Notes: a model not told the origin generated them from the letters alone. A stretch of DNA of 31,696 nt from Bacillota bacterium (GCA_023411225.1 JAEYPA010000148.1:1-31696), one strand, 5' to 3'. Shown: positions 15,442 to 23,363, counted from the first letter of the stretch. Made by a program: numbers and translations.

Positions 15442-16178
15442 ATATAATCCTCCGTTCTGAAAAATTTGCTACACCCCAAGACAAGCAGTGCCGATACCAC
15501 AGACGCACCTACGAATACAGGCCAGAAATATCTCATACTGTCATCACAGGAAATTGCAAAAAAAGCGTCGTTCAGCCACTTGGTCGGAGAAAGCCTAGTA
15601 ATGTATGCCATTATCCCTCCCATACCATCTAACGAGAAAAAAGATCCTCCTAATATACACAATAGGCTAATAACTGTACTTAGCAATGTACTAGTAGTCT
15701 CCTCACAGTGAAAAATACAACAGAAGAAGATACCCAAGGCTGCTGAAGCAAATTCAATCGGTATCATAAGTAGGATAAATACTAACGGCTGGCTACCCAG
15801 CGTAACGTTTATCAGAGGGCATAGAATCGCGAGCAGGACAAGATGAAGAATGAAATCAAAAAAGAAAGAGGAAAAAATCTTCGAAAAATATATTGAGAAA
15901 CTTCCTGCAGGTGAATAAATAATACGTAGGTTCGGCCTCTTAATATCACGCTCCATAAAACAATTAGATGCCGTCATTGCTCCATTAAGCATTCCATAAA
16001 TGAGAAGGGTAACTGTGTAGTATTGATAGGCGTTCTTTATATCAGCATAATTTCCACCAGTCAAAAAGCCCATGATTAAGATTAAAATCCCTGCAAATAT
16101 AGTATTATAGCCAACCAGAACAGGATTTTTAAAAAGGTTTATCATATCCATTTTAAAAATTATTAAAAATCGACGCAT
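15438..16178 (-). CDS. ABC-2 type transporter permease
   Basis: This 246-residue protein has six predicted transmembrane helices (about 20-42, 54-76, 104-126, 130-152, 160-180, 218-238) and no large extracytoplasmic domain. The cytoplasmic segment ERDIKRPNLRIIYSPAGSF after the second helix is typical for ABC-2 permeases. It starts 16 bases after the ATPase stop with a GGAGGGA site and overlaps the next permease gene by four bases. It would form the membrane part of an exporter with its neighbours. Confidence 0.87.
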   Translation of the reverse strand: MRRFLIIFKMDMINLFKNPVLVGYNTIFAGILILIMGFLTGGNYADIKNAYQYYTVTLLIYGMLNGAMTASNCFMERDIKRPNLRIIYSPAGSFSIYFSKIFSSFFFDFILHLVLLAILCPLINVTLGSQPLVFILLMIPIEFASAALGIFFCCIFHCEETTSTLLSTVISLLCILGGSFFSLDGMGGIMAYITRLSPTKWLNDAFFAISCDDSMRYFWPVFVGASVVSALLVLGCSKFFRTEDYI

Positions 16179-16194
16179 ATTAATCCCTCCCTGA

Positions 16195-17133
16195 TTAGTC
16201 CCGTAGTTTTCGGCCTGTCAACTTTAAAAAAACCATTTCCAGACTTGCAGCTTCACTTGTAATATTTCGTATTTTCTCACCATGGTCAGAAAGCAGAGTA
16301 ATGATACGATCAAGATTTTCAATGCCTTTTATCGAAGTGATTTCAATGGTATTTCCAACAATGTTAACAGTTCTCACACCTTCTATCACAAAAAATTGAT
16401 CATGTTGAATTCCCCCGTTTTCTTCGACTTCAATTAGATACCGTTTTTCGTTATCAATCTCCTCCTTGAGACTCTCTTTAGTACCCTCAGTTATGATGGT
16501 ACCATGATCCATTATTAAAATGCGCGATGAGATAACCTCAACCTCTTCCATATAATGCGTTGTATAGATTACAGTCATACCATTATTACGGAGTTCTTTT
16601 ATAGAATCCAGTATGTGGTTACGGCTTTGAGGATCTATTCCCACTGTAGGTTCATCCATAATAACTAACTCTGGATGATGTGCAATTGCACAGGCAATAT
16701 TAAGGCGCCGCTTCATTCCGCCAGAAAATGTTTTGACTTTATCCTTTCTTCGGTCTTCAAGGCCTGCAAATGCAAGTGCTTCATTCACCGCTTTCTTGAG
16801 TTTGTTCCCTCTCAAACCATAAAGGGAAGCAAAAAAGCTTAAATTACGTTCTGCACTTAGTTCCTCATACAACGCTATGTCCTGCGGAACAATACCGAGT
16901 TCCTTTTTATAGGCATTAATTTGTTGGTTGATTGGAACCCCTTTGTAGCAGATGTCCCCTCCATCGCTACAAAGAGCTGCAGTCAGTATATTAATCGTTG
17001 TACTCTTCCCTGCACCATTGGGACCTAGAATACATAACACTTCTCCTTTATGCACTTCAAAACTCACATCTTTTAGTACTTTGTTTTCTTTAAAATTTTT
17101 TATTAAATGACTAACTCTAATTAAATTTTCCAT
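16195..17133 (-). CDS. ABC transporter ATP-binding protein (exporter type)
   Basis: This 312-residue ATPase has Walker A GPNGAGKST, signature FSGGMKRRLNIACAIAH, Walker B ELVIMDEPTVGIDP and the switch histidine in IYTTHYMEE. A C-terminal extension of about 90 residues is usual for drug/antibiotic-exporter ATPases of the DrrA/CcmA type. The ATG at 17133 is chosen because AGGAGG precedes it; an upstream in-frame start has no such site. It is the first gene of the exporter-MalT operon; a terminator hairpin sits 44 bases before it, so expression probably depends on read-through. Substrate unknown. Confidence 0.93.
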   Translation of the reverse strand: MENLIRVSHLIKNFKENKVLKDVSFEVHKGEVLCILGPNGAGKSTTINILTAALCSDGGDICYKGVPINQQINAYKKELGIVPQDIALYEELSAERNLSFFASLYGLRGNKLKKAVNEALAFAGLEDRRKDKVKTFSGGMKRRLNIACAIAHHPELVIMDEPTVGIDPQSRNHILDSIKELRNNGMTVIYTTHYMEEVEVISSRILIMDHGTIITEGTKESLKEEIDNEKRYLIEVEENGGIQHDQFFVIEGVRTVNIVGNTIEITSIKGIENLDRIITLLSDHGEKIRNITSEAASLEMVFLKLTGRKLRD

Positions 17134-17171
17134 ATTGCACCTCCTATTCACCATAATACGGCATCGACCTC

Positions 17172-17213
17172 AAAAAAAAATCAACCATTCGGTTGATTTG
17201 AATGGTTGATTTT
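17172..17213 (-). terminator. intrinsic terminator in the ABC operon leader (candidate attenuator)
   Basis: Perfect 14-base arms (17213-17200 and 17190-17177, core TCAACCATTC/GAATGGTTGA) with a 9-base loop are followed on the minus strand by a T-run. The loop repeats TCAACC, allowing a second 9-base hairpin (17199-17178) with a GAAT loop. It separates the promoter and short ORF from the ATPase gene; it could also simply end the upstream nucleotidyltransferase transcript. Confidence 0.8.
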
Positions 17214-17250
17214 ATTCATTTCGTCTAATATCCATCAGATTTTGTAACAT
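17212..17250 (-). CDS. possible 12-residue leader peptide of the ABC operon
   Basis: An ATG at 17250 preceded by AAGAAGGA opens MLQNLMDIRRNE and stops at TAA 17214-17212, which overlaps the first base of the terminator stem. The promoter-ORF-terminator order matches ribosome-controlled attenuators of drug exporters such as B. subtilis bmrCD. Translation is not proven. Confidence 0.45.
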   Translation of the reverse strand: MLQNLMDIRRNE

Positions 17251-17312
17251 AATAAATCCTTCTTTCGCATTTCTCAAACTAAAGGTTTTCTTATTCTTGT
17301 ATGTATCTTAAA

Positions 17313-17342
17313 ATAATAAAGACATTTCACTGTTGTTGTAAA
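17313..17342 (-). promoter_or_regulatory. candidate sigma-A promoter of the ABC operon
   Basis: TTTACA (17342-17337) and TATTAT (17318-17313) are 18 bases apart on the minus strand, just past the stop of the nucleotidyltransferase gene. A transcript from here would include the short ORF and terminator. Confidence 0.55.
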
Positions 17343-17350
17343 TTGATACA

Positions 17351-18139
17351 TTAACTAAGGTAATTTACACTTCTTAAAAAAGTAGCTTCAAGGGGATCCC
17401 ACTCCGGTTTTCTGTCATCATCCATTCCATTTATCAATGACTTATAGTATTCTAGATTTCTCTCAATATACTCATTTATCACATCTATTTTCGGTGCTTT
17501 GTCCGCTTCTGACATTTTCACTTTTTCTGCAAGAAGTTCATCAACAACTTTTATCATTTCCTCTTCTAAAACTTCATGTTTCAATTCTTCAAATAATACA
17601 GGGGGAGGACACTTTTTCTTTTCAATCCACTTACATGCTAGAATTGGTCTAAGTACATAAAAATATTTCTTGTACTTCACCAAATCACATAAAAGGTACT
17701 GATGGTAATTCTTATTTGCAGTGCCATAGTAATGATAAAGGGCAGATTTACAAGCAAAGTATTCATTAGAAATCTTGTAAATGGATTTCCATTCCTCCGT
17801 TGTGTAATAAACAACAGGTGAATTAGCCCATTCGAAAAGTGTTGCATTGGACTTATGAAATAGCTGTAATGCCTTCTTCAAGTCCCATCCATTTATATCT
17901 AGGACTTCATTTAGTTCCCAATCAAGAATATCCTTTGTGTCTCTAAGACTTAAATATGACTCTCTTTTTCTAACATATATAAATCTGACATCATAATCAC
18001 TATCAGGAGAAGCAAAACCCCAGGCCCTACTTCCAGACTCCACTACATGTATTATTCTGACTTGTTCCTTTTCTTCAATTTCTCTTATTTTCATTAGAAT
18101 CAATTCTTCAACTGAACCTTCGAAATCCTCATATTTCAT
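17351..18139 (-). CDS. RlaP/YcgL-like predicted nucleotidyltransferase
   Basis: The 262-residue protein carries a DNA polymerase beta-type nucleotidyltransferase core: ESGSRAWGFASPDSDYDVRF (residues 34-53) gives the G-S loop and the metal-binding Asp48 and Asp50. This is the COG3541/RlaP family (PF10127), linked in published family analyses to RNA repair; the substrate is unproven. The ATG at 18139 is preferred, with GGGTGG six bases before it, and lies inside the end of the previous, related gene (11-base overlap). The two products may act together or as a duplicated pair. Confidence 0.85.
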   Translation of the reverse strand: MKYEDFEGSVEELILMKIREIEEKEQVRIIHVVESGSRAWGFASPDSDYDVRFIYVRKRESYLSLRDTKDILDWELNEVLDINGWDLKKALQLFHKSNATLFEWANSPVVYYTTEEWKSIYKISNEYFACKSALYHYYGTANKNYHQYLLCDLVKYKKYFYVLRPILACKWIEKKKCPPPVLFEELKHEVLEEEMIKVVDELLAEKVKMSEADKAPKIDVINEYIERNLEYYKSLINGMDDDRKPEWDPLEATFLRSVNYLS

Positions 18140-19151
18140 CACAAACCACCCTTTCATTTACTGACATGACAAACTCCTGCACCCTGTCAAAATTAGGCTC
18201 ATCGGGAAGATCTGTGTGTACTGCGGCATAATGGAGCTTCTTCTCATATTCAGAAAGTACATCATAAAAAGACGCATCAAACGTTCCATCCTCCTTTTGG
18301 AATTTTCCAAAACGAATATCCATCAAAAGTTTATGTTCTTTTTCACGGTAAGTGTTAATCTCACCTTTCTCCAAAATATCAATTGCCATCATAAATAATC
18401 TCATCAGATGCATGGCATGCTTATTCAAATGCAAATCATCTTTTTTCTTATTTCGCTTACCAATCTTGTCATAATCCCTAATAACATTGGCCATGGTATT
18501 CCACATGCTTGTATAATCTCTGAGTGGATAATGCTTAAGATCTGCATTAACAAAAATCTCTGTATCAAATTCCGGATTTTCAGCTGTATCAATAAATATC
18601 TCTAAGCTGCCCTTTCGATATCTCTTATATTGTCTATTAAAATCATGCATCGCATTTTTAACTGAATTAAAAATATGCTGCTCTCTCTCCCTTTGAGGAT
18701 AAGAGTCCCTTGCAAGTGCATTCTGTAATCTTCGAAGCTGAGCATCTGCATAACCACCAAATGAATTGATGGCTCTTTTCGACAAAAACATTTTCTTGTT
18801 CTCTAAAAGTTCTCTCCCAATATCACTTAAGAACAAATAATGCTCAGGATTAAGACCCAAAAGTTCTATCGTATTAGGATTACAACTAAGAAGTAGTGTA
18901 ATCATCTTGTTAAATGTGTAAATTACAGTATCTGTAATGCCATCTACATATTGTTCATATTGTGTTAACCCAATTAAATCTGATTTACGGTTTAAAGTAA
19001 TTCCTCTAATATCAATATCACTTGCATTGCTATTGGTACCATAAGAATAACTACCTGCAAGTCCAAGGAGGATTACATTCTTTCCCAGATGTTCATCCGT
19101 CTTAATAAAATTGTATTCTTCCCGCTCTAGAATTGTAGATAATTCCATCAT
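18129..19151 (-). CDS. RlaP-like predicted nucleotidyltransferase
   Basis: The 340-residue protein has the same polymerase-beta signature, GLAGSYSYGTNSNASDIDIR (residues 30-49) with metal-binding Asp45 and Asp47. The remainder is helical and contains DAQLRRLQNA and HLNKHAMHLMRLFMMAIDIL, fitting the RlaP (PF10127) family. It would transfer a nucleotide to a nucleic acid or protein; the target is unknown. AGGAGG precedes tandem ATGs at 19151 and 19148. It lies 40 bases after the AlkZ-related gene and overlaps the second nucleotidyltransferase gene, so the three form an operon. Confidence 0.85.
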   Translation of the reverse strand: MMELSTILEREEYNFIKTDEHLGKNVILLGLAGSYSYGTNSNASDIDIRGITLNRKSDLIGLTQYEQYVDGITDTVIYTFNKMITLLLSCNPNTIELLGLNPEHYLFLSDIGRELLENKKMFLSKRAINSFGGYADAQLRRLQNALARDSYPQREREQHIFNSVKNAMHDFNRQYKRYRKGSLEIFIDTAENPEFDTEIFVNADLKHYPLRDYTSMWNTMANVIRDYDKIGKRNKKKDDLHLNKHAMHLMRLFMMAIDILEKGEINTYREKEHKLLMDIRFGKFQKEDGTFDASFYDVLSEYEKKLHYAAVHTDLPDEPNFDRVQEFVMSVNERVVCDEI

Positions 19152-19191
19152 ATTTCCTCCTTGTACAAAAATAAAAAGATGACCATTCCCA

Positions 19192-19923
19192 TTACTTCAA
19201 TACTTTTTTTATCTGCTTCTCTGTTGCATTAGGATATATCTCCTTCATATGCTCCACAATAGTATTCCAAGAATCTGCCGGTTTTTCCTTATACTTCGAA
19301 GTCACATAATCATATCCCCACAAGTGCTCTAAAGATGAATAGATTGCAACATCCCAGCCATATTCCTGCCCCTTCTTATTTTTACGCTTCCTAAAATCAC
19401 AATTACAAAGATAAGTCTGCATCATAAGACTTGTAATTACTCCATCAAATCCCTTTTCTCCATCCTTACCAAAGCCAGCAATCTTCTTTAGTTCATTGGA
19501 ATAAATCTCTGAATCACGCTTGTCCTCAATGAAGTTTAACATGATTTTATTATGCTTATTAGATGCCTTTCCATCCTCATAAAGAGCATCAAAGTCATAG
19601 CCATCTCTACGATAATTTGCGAAGTATGGAAGCCACCTCTTTGAGATAAATCCAGCCTTTTTATCAAAAAACTTGCCATAGGCAATATCTCTGCCTCTTG
19701 CAATCATAGCCCTCCACATCCAAGGATCTTTCTTAGGATCATCACACCACCAGTGTTCGGGAAGAGTTCTCTCCTCTAATGAAAAGCCTGGAATTTCATT
19801 CTTAAAGAGTGGTAAAAATCCAATCTCATTAACATACTTAACTACATCTTCTACAGAATGTATACACAAGGGATCATCCCATTCCACACCATGCATAACA
19901 AAGCGTCCATCAATTTCTTCCAT
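19192..19923 (-). CDS. AlkZ-related protein
   Basis: The 243-residue protein has motifs I recall from proteins annotated as AlkZ-related: EIGFLPLFKNEIPGFSLEE, WWCDDPKKDPWMWR, GKFFDKKAGFISKRWLPYFA and FRKRKNKKGQEYGWDVAIYS. AlkZ-type winged-helix enzymes are DNA glycosylases for crosslinks and alkylated bases, but this relative's activity is not established and I cannot identify catalytic residues. The ATG follows AAGGAG. It is first in an operon with two RlaP-like nucleotidyltransferases, transcribed from 19981-20009. Family call moderate; function uncertain. Confidence 0.65.
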   Translation of the reverse strand: MEEIDGRFVMHGVEWDDPLCIHSVEDVVKYVNEIGFLPLFKNEIPGFSLEERTLPEHWWCDDPKKDPWMWRAMIARGRDIAYGKFFDKKAGFISKRWLPYFANYRRDGYDFDALYEDGKASNKHNKIMLNFIEDKRDSEIYSNELKKIAGFGKDGEKGFDGVITSLMMQTYLCNCDFRKRKNKKGQEYGWDVAIYSSLEHLWGYDYVTSKYKEKPADSWNTIVEHMKEIYPNATEKQIKKVLK

Positions 19924-19980
19924 ACTAAGTACTCCTTACTATTATTCAAGTTTTTTGAAACCTGTCTTTATACTTATTTT

Positions 19981-20009
19981 AGTATATCATATTCCTAATA
20001 CTCTGTCCG
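19981..20009 (-). promoter_or_regulatory. promoter of the AlkZ-RlaP operon, extended -10
   Basis: CGGACA (20009-20004), 17 bases, then TATACT (19986-19981) preceded by TGA, an extended -10. The start of transcription would lie about 50 bases before the AlkZ-related ATG. Confidence 0.6.
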
Positions 20010-20056
20010 AAAAGTATCCTTATTAATGAGACAATTATAATATGTTTTCAGCTGTA

Positions 20057-20085
20057 TTGACCAATGGACTGAAATGAATTATACT
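20057..20085 (+). promoter_or_regulatory. sigma-A promoter of the EamA transporter gene
   Basis: TTGACC (20057-20062), a 17-base spacer and TATACT (20080-20085), about 50 bases before the ATG at 20136. Confidence 0.72.
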
Positions 20086-20111
20086 AATTCATGTTTTACA
20101 TAAATTAGTAT
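20081..20111. promoter_or_regulatory. palindrome overlapping the -10 box of the EamA gene
   Basis: ATACTAATT (20081-20089) and AATTAGTAT (20103-20111) are perfect inverted repeats starting within the -10 element, a typical repressor position. The MarR gene at 21168-21626 is a candidate binder, by proximity only. Confidence 0.45.
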
Positions 20112-20135
20112 TTAATAGAAAAGGCAGGTAAAATT

Positions 20136-21038
20136 ATGACTGAAGTAAAACTAAAAAAATTGCCCTGGATATTGCTGTTTTTTGGAATCGCTTGTATATC
20201 CATATCGGCATTCTTCGTAAAGAAGGCCCATATTAATGGTATATCCGTTTCCTTTTATAGGGTATTTTTTGCCACATTGTTTATATTACCCTTCTATATC
20301 CGTGTAAAAAACAAGGATATGGTTATAAAGGAAATCTGTATATCGTTAATGGGTGGTATGTTTTTCGCATTTGAACTGGTATTCTGGAATACAGCTGTAA
20401 TTATATCCAATACGACATTTCCTACATTGATTGTCAATCTTTCCTCGGTATGGGTCGGAATAGGAGCAATGATACTTTTCAAGGAGAAGTTGAACCGATT
20501 CCATTGGGTAGGTAATACTATTGCGATTCTTGGTGTCGCTATAATCATCGGCATTAATAATATTATCCATATGAAAATAGATACAGGTTTTGTATTTTCC
20601 ATTATCGCAAGTTTATTTTTAGCTCTGTATGTTTTGTCAGTAAAAGAAATCAGGCAGAAAAAAAGCACCATTCAAGTTGTCTTTTTCACTTTCTTAGGAT
20701 GTACCATTACGTTATTGATATGTTGCATTGCTACAGGAAGCGCGTTATATGGTTTCTCTCTACCATCATGGACCTATTTATTATGCCTGGGCCTGATTAC
20801 TCAGGTTGGGGGATACTTTTCCATTAATTATGCTCTCGGTTATATTGATTCTTCCACAGTTTCCATACTTACATTGCTTCAACCAATACTAACCGCTTTG
20901 TTTGCTGTTATTGTTCTGAATGAAGCGTTTATGATTTACCATATAAGTGGTGGCATCCTAGTACTAGCAGGACTTGTAATTGCGTTATTGTTTAAAGATA
21001 ATGGTCATCAAATAAAAACGACATCAAAAAGAACATAA
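20136..21038 (+). CDS. DMT superfamily (EamA) transporter
   Basis: The 300-residue protein has about ten hydrophobic helices in two repeats of five, the layout of EamA/drug-metabolite transporters. Helix-end signatures include ISAFFVKKAHINGISVSFYR in the first half, LVNLSSVWVGIGAMILFKEK and, in the second half, TVSILTLLQPILTALFAVIV followed by LNEAF. Such proteins usually export metabolites or drugs across the cytoplasmic membrane; the substrate is unknown. It has its own promoter and lies convergent with a MarR gene. Confidence 0.9.
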   Translation: MTEVKLKKLPWILLFFGIACISISAFFVKKAHINGISVSFYRVFFATLFILPFYIRVKNKDMVIKEICISLMGGMFFAFELVFWNTAVIISNTTFPTLIVNLSSVWVGIGAMILFKEKLNRFHWVGNTIAILGVAIIIGINNIIHMKIDTGFVFSIIASLFLALYVLSVKEIRQKKSTIQVVFFTFLGCTITLLICCIATGSALYGFSLPSWTYLLCLGLITQVGGYFSINYALGYIDSSTVSILTLLQPILTALFAVIVLNEAFMIYHISGGILVLAGLVIALLFKDNGHQIKTTSKRT

Positions 21039-21076
21039 CGTATCAATTGTCATTTTAAATCTTTATAAAAAAGGAA

Positions 21077-21117
21077 AAGCTCTGCCAGAGGTAGAACTTC
21101 TAATCTGACAGGAGCTT
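21077..21117 (-). terminator. terminator between the convergent EamA and marR-type genes
   Basis: AAGCTCTGCCAG (21077-21088) pairs with CTGACAGGAGCTT (21105-21117) with a small bulge. The minus strand continues into TTTTCCTTTTTT, so it best serves the MarR gene, with a weaker T-tract on the plus side. Confidence 0.65.
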
Positions 21118-21167
21118 CTTCCCATTTAGTTGTTTGATTTAATAGAGATTCATTATGCATTTCATGC

Positions 21168-21626
21168 CTAATCTGTTCGATCTGAGATTTTTCTAAATAT
21201 CTCTACGAGTTTTATTAGTCCCGAATACATTTGATCAATTTCTTTTTCATCTAGATTTGCAACCATTAAAGCTAGTCCTTCTTTGGATTGCTCTTCAATC
21301 ATTTTCATATACTCTTTTCCCTCAGAAGTTAATGTCAACAATACTTTTCTTCTATCAGTGGGATGGTTAGATTTTATTACAATCTTTTTCTCTACTAGGG
21401 AGTCAATTAATGTCGTTAAACTTCCTTTTTCCAAATTAATAAATTTACTAAGTGTAGAAGGCATAATTTTTTCCGCCTTACCAATTATCATAATAGCCAT
21501 TGCCTGGTTCTTATTACACAAATTATCAGTTCTATTCTTGTCAATATAGTATGTCTTACATTTATAAAATAATGGTATCAATTTAAAATATTGCTCATGT
21601 ATTTCTTCTAGTCTATGGTTTTCCAT
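21168..21626 (-). CDS. MarR family transcriptional regulator
   Basis: The 152-residue protein has the MarR winged helix: KIMPSTLSKFINLEKGSLTT is the recognition region and HPTDRRKVLLTLTSEGKEYM (about residues 92-111) the wing with the diagnostic DRR. Flanking helices form the dimer interface. The ATG at 21626 follows GGAGG; an upstream TTG overlaps that site and is rejected. It may respond to phenolic or other small ligands. Targets may be itself or the convergent EamA exporter, on position only. Confidence 0.9.
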   Translation of the reverse strand: MENHRLEEIHEQYFKLIPLFYKCKTYYIDKNRTDNLCNKNQAMAIMIIGKAEKIMPSTLSKFINLEKGSLTTLIDSLVEKKIVIKSNHPTDRRKVLLTLTSEGKEYMKMIEEQSKEGLALMVANLDEKEIDQMYSGLIKLVEIFRKISDRTD

Positions 21627-21701
21627 AAATACCTCCAATAAGTCGAATAATCCCTTGATTGATATCCCTATATATTTTAAGCTATGTCTCTTACCGATTA
21701 T

Positions 21702-22226
21702 TCAATCAGTTAATTGTACAAATTCATTAACATTATCTCGAATATAAGAAGCAACCAACTTAATTGATAACGGAAGAGTATCACTAAGCGATTTATTAAT
21801 ATTGCTTAGTGATTCAGATAATTCAGCTTTTTTATATGTACCGGTGATATAAACACTATGTGGCTCTGTATTTTCATTATATTCGTCCACTTTAAGGCTT
21901 TGATAAGCTATATCCATCTTTTCGAGAATCTGTACCATATCATAATCTCCAAAATACTTCATTCCTTTTTTTAATTGTGGCCAGACAGCTTTATTAATTA
22001 ACAAATAGGATAAATGAGAATAGAATTCTTCGACACCATTGGACGTATGTCCATATAGCACTTGAAACATTAACAAAGCTCGTTGTCCGGGGTTCAGCGG
22101 AGCGTATGCTTCTGATTTTACTACAAAATCTTTACCACGAATCTGTTGAATAGTAGGACCAATACAGGTCCATATGAGTGAAACATCGTTCAATGCTTCA
22201 AAATCCTTTCGTTTTACTGTTATCAA
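21702..22226 (-). CDS. uncharacterised protein, weakly DMP19-like
   Basis: This 174-residue protein reads LNPGQRALLMFQVLYGHTSN then GVEEFYSHLSYLL around residues 44-76. The pattern of a GQRAL helix followed by an NG-x-x-x-F-[FY] segment is weakly like the DMP19/DUF4375 family, so that is only a suggestion. It is predicted soluble and largely helical. The start is uncertain: the longest frame begins with TTG at 22226, about 12 bases after AAAGGA. A good promoter (22337-22365) and a roughly 100-base leader with repeats precede it. Confidence 0.55.
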   Translation of the reverse strand: MITVKRKDFEALNDVSLIWTCIGPTIQQIRGKDFVVKSEAYAPLNPGQRALLMFQVLYGHTSNGVEEFYSHLSYLLINKAVWPQLKKGMKYFGDYDMVQILEKMDIAYQSLKVDEYNENTEPHSVYITGTYKKAELSESLSNINKSLSDTLPLSIKLVASYIRDNVNEFVQLTD

Positions 22227-22265
22227 AATACAAATTTTCCTTTCTTTGACTTCAATTATTTCATC

Positions 22266-22318
22266 ACTATAAGAATCGTTTTTATTGTTTGATTTTTTAT
22301 TGTTTGATTTCTTATAGT
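22266..22318 (-). repeat. tandem 15-base repeat inside an inverted repeat, in a 5' leader
   Basis: TTTATTGTTTGATTT occurs twice in direct succession (22281-22295, 22296-22310). The pair is flanked by ACTATAAGAA (22266-22275) and TTCTTATAGT (22309-22318), which are perfect inverted repeats. It lies in the leader between the promoter and the gene at 22226. Confidence 0.6.
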
Positions 22319-22336
22319 AAGTTTTCTAACTATTAT

Positions 22337-22365
22337 ATGATATCACTACAAGCAGTAACTGTCAA
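22337..22365 (-). promoter_or_regulatory. strong sigma-A promoter of the 22226 gene
   Basis: A perfect TTGACA (22365-22360), 17 bases and TATCAT (22342-22337) on the minus strand. Confidence 0.75.
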
Positions 22366-22702
22366 TATAATCCATCTACAAATTACTACTTCTTTTTCAT
22401 GCCTATTCACGTCCTTATAAATATTTCGATTCCTTATCATTGCAATCAGGGAGCGAGCCTTGTGGGAATAAATATAGAAGCTCTTTATCTAAGTTATAAA
22501 AAATGCCCAGAATGGAGCTTATAAAAGCTGTTAATGCTAAGCTATTGTCTCAGTACCTCACACTACTGCTCATTATGAACAAACACCTAAGTACTACAAT
22601 GTGGTGCTAGTAATGTAACTGGAGATAAAGCTGCTCTGACAGATAATCATGATTCCTTGTTTCTTTTAATATATTCTCATTGTAGACAGATGAAAAATTG
22701 CC

Positions 22703-23152
22703 CTAATCTACCCATTCATCGTAATAATCCTCTGCATCTGAATAGTCCTTTGCATTGTATGGATCTAGTGATTTTTTTGTACTACTTGATGAAGTATTGT
22801 TTTTTGATTTTCTGGTTGTTGTACCTACAGAATTCTTAGTGGAACCTGGTATGCTGCCGGTTGACTTACTACTCTCATAACTACTACTTTTTGATATATT
22901 ATTTTTACCTATAGTATCTCTTTTATAACTATGATAAGAACTGCTTTCATGTAACCAGCAATAACTGCTTCCATCTTTAGGGCGATTATCACAACCGGAA
23001 TGCACACATTTTGGTTCCGTAAGTCCCATAATCGAACTAAATAAATATATCATCCCAATAATACAGATAACTGCCCAAAATGTAGACATCCCACCATTTG
23101 ATTGATTACCTGACTGCCAATCTATCTTTCCATCTTGATTCCAATCGTTCAT
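22703..23152 (-). CDS. small membrane protein with calcium-loop-like N terminus and Cys/His motif
   Basis: The 149-residue protein starts MNDWNQDGKIDWQ, in which residues 3-11 (D-x-N-x-D-G-x-I-D) look like an EF-hand/dockerin calcium loop. One transmembrane helix follows (about 23-42). Next is CVHSGC-x10-CWLH (Cys49, Cys54, Cys65, His68), a possible zinc site. A Ser/Thr/Lys-rich linker leads to an acidic tail, DYSDAEDYYDEW. I do not recognise a named family. The ATG follows GGAGGTG. Topology suggests the long hydrophilic part lies on one side of the membrane; which side is not clear. Confidence 0.7.
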   Translation of the reverse strand: MNDWNQDGKIDWQSGNQSNGGMSTFWAVICIIGMIYLFSSIMGLTEPKCVHSGCDNRPKDGSSYCWLHESSSYHSYKRDTIGKNNISKSSSYESSKSTGSIPGSTKNSVGTTTRKSKNNTSSSSTKKSLDPYNAKDYSDAEDYYDEWVD

Positions 23153-23290
23153 ATTGGCACCTCCACTTTCCTATTACTTTTGCTTATGAGATGAGTTTAG
23201 CACTAATGGTGTCCCATAAACTGGACTTGGAACTGAATTTTCACGATTGAGTCTTGTTCCCAATGCACTGGCTTCGCCCTTTTTATAAAA

Positions 23291-23330
23291 AAAGCTTGTA
23301 CCCTAGTAAATTTGCTAGAATACAAGCTTT
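23291..23330 (-). terminator. terminator after the haloacid dehalogenase gene
   Basis: AAAGCTTGTA (23291-23300) and TACAAGCTTT (23321-23330) are perfect arms with extra inner CTAG pairing; on the minus strand the stem runs into a T-run. Confidence 0.8.
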
Positions 23331-23363
23331 CGCTGTTATGATCAGTTCCTAAATTAGAATATT

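Larger units (their letters stand above)
22227..22702. other. intergenic region: promoter and leader, rest unassigned
   Basis: The first 140 bases hold the leader repeats and promoter of the 22226 gene. The remaining stretch (about 22380-22702) contains only short open frames broken by stops; nothing recognisable was found. Confidence 0.5.

Noticed and set aside
17172..17213. The TCAACC palindrome as a TetR- or MerR-type operator
   Set aside because: The perfect stem followed by a T-run on the minus strand is better explained as an intrinsic terminator; a dual role is not excluded.
20294..20671. A 125-codon minus-strand frame opposite the EamA gene
   Set aside because: It lies wholly within a well-supported transporter gene, has no ribosome site and no family resemblance.
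22500..22700. Possible coding remnants after the membrane-protein gene on both strands
   Set aside because: Open stretches are under 35 codons, interrupted by stops and match nothing I recognise.
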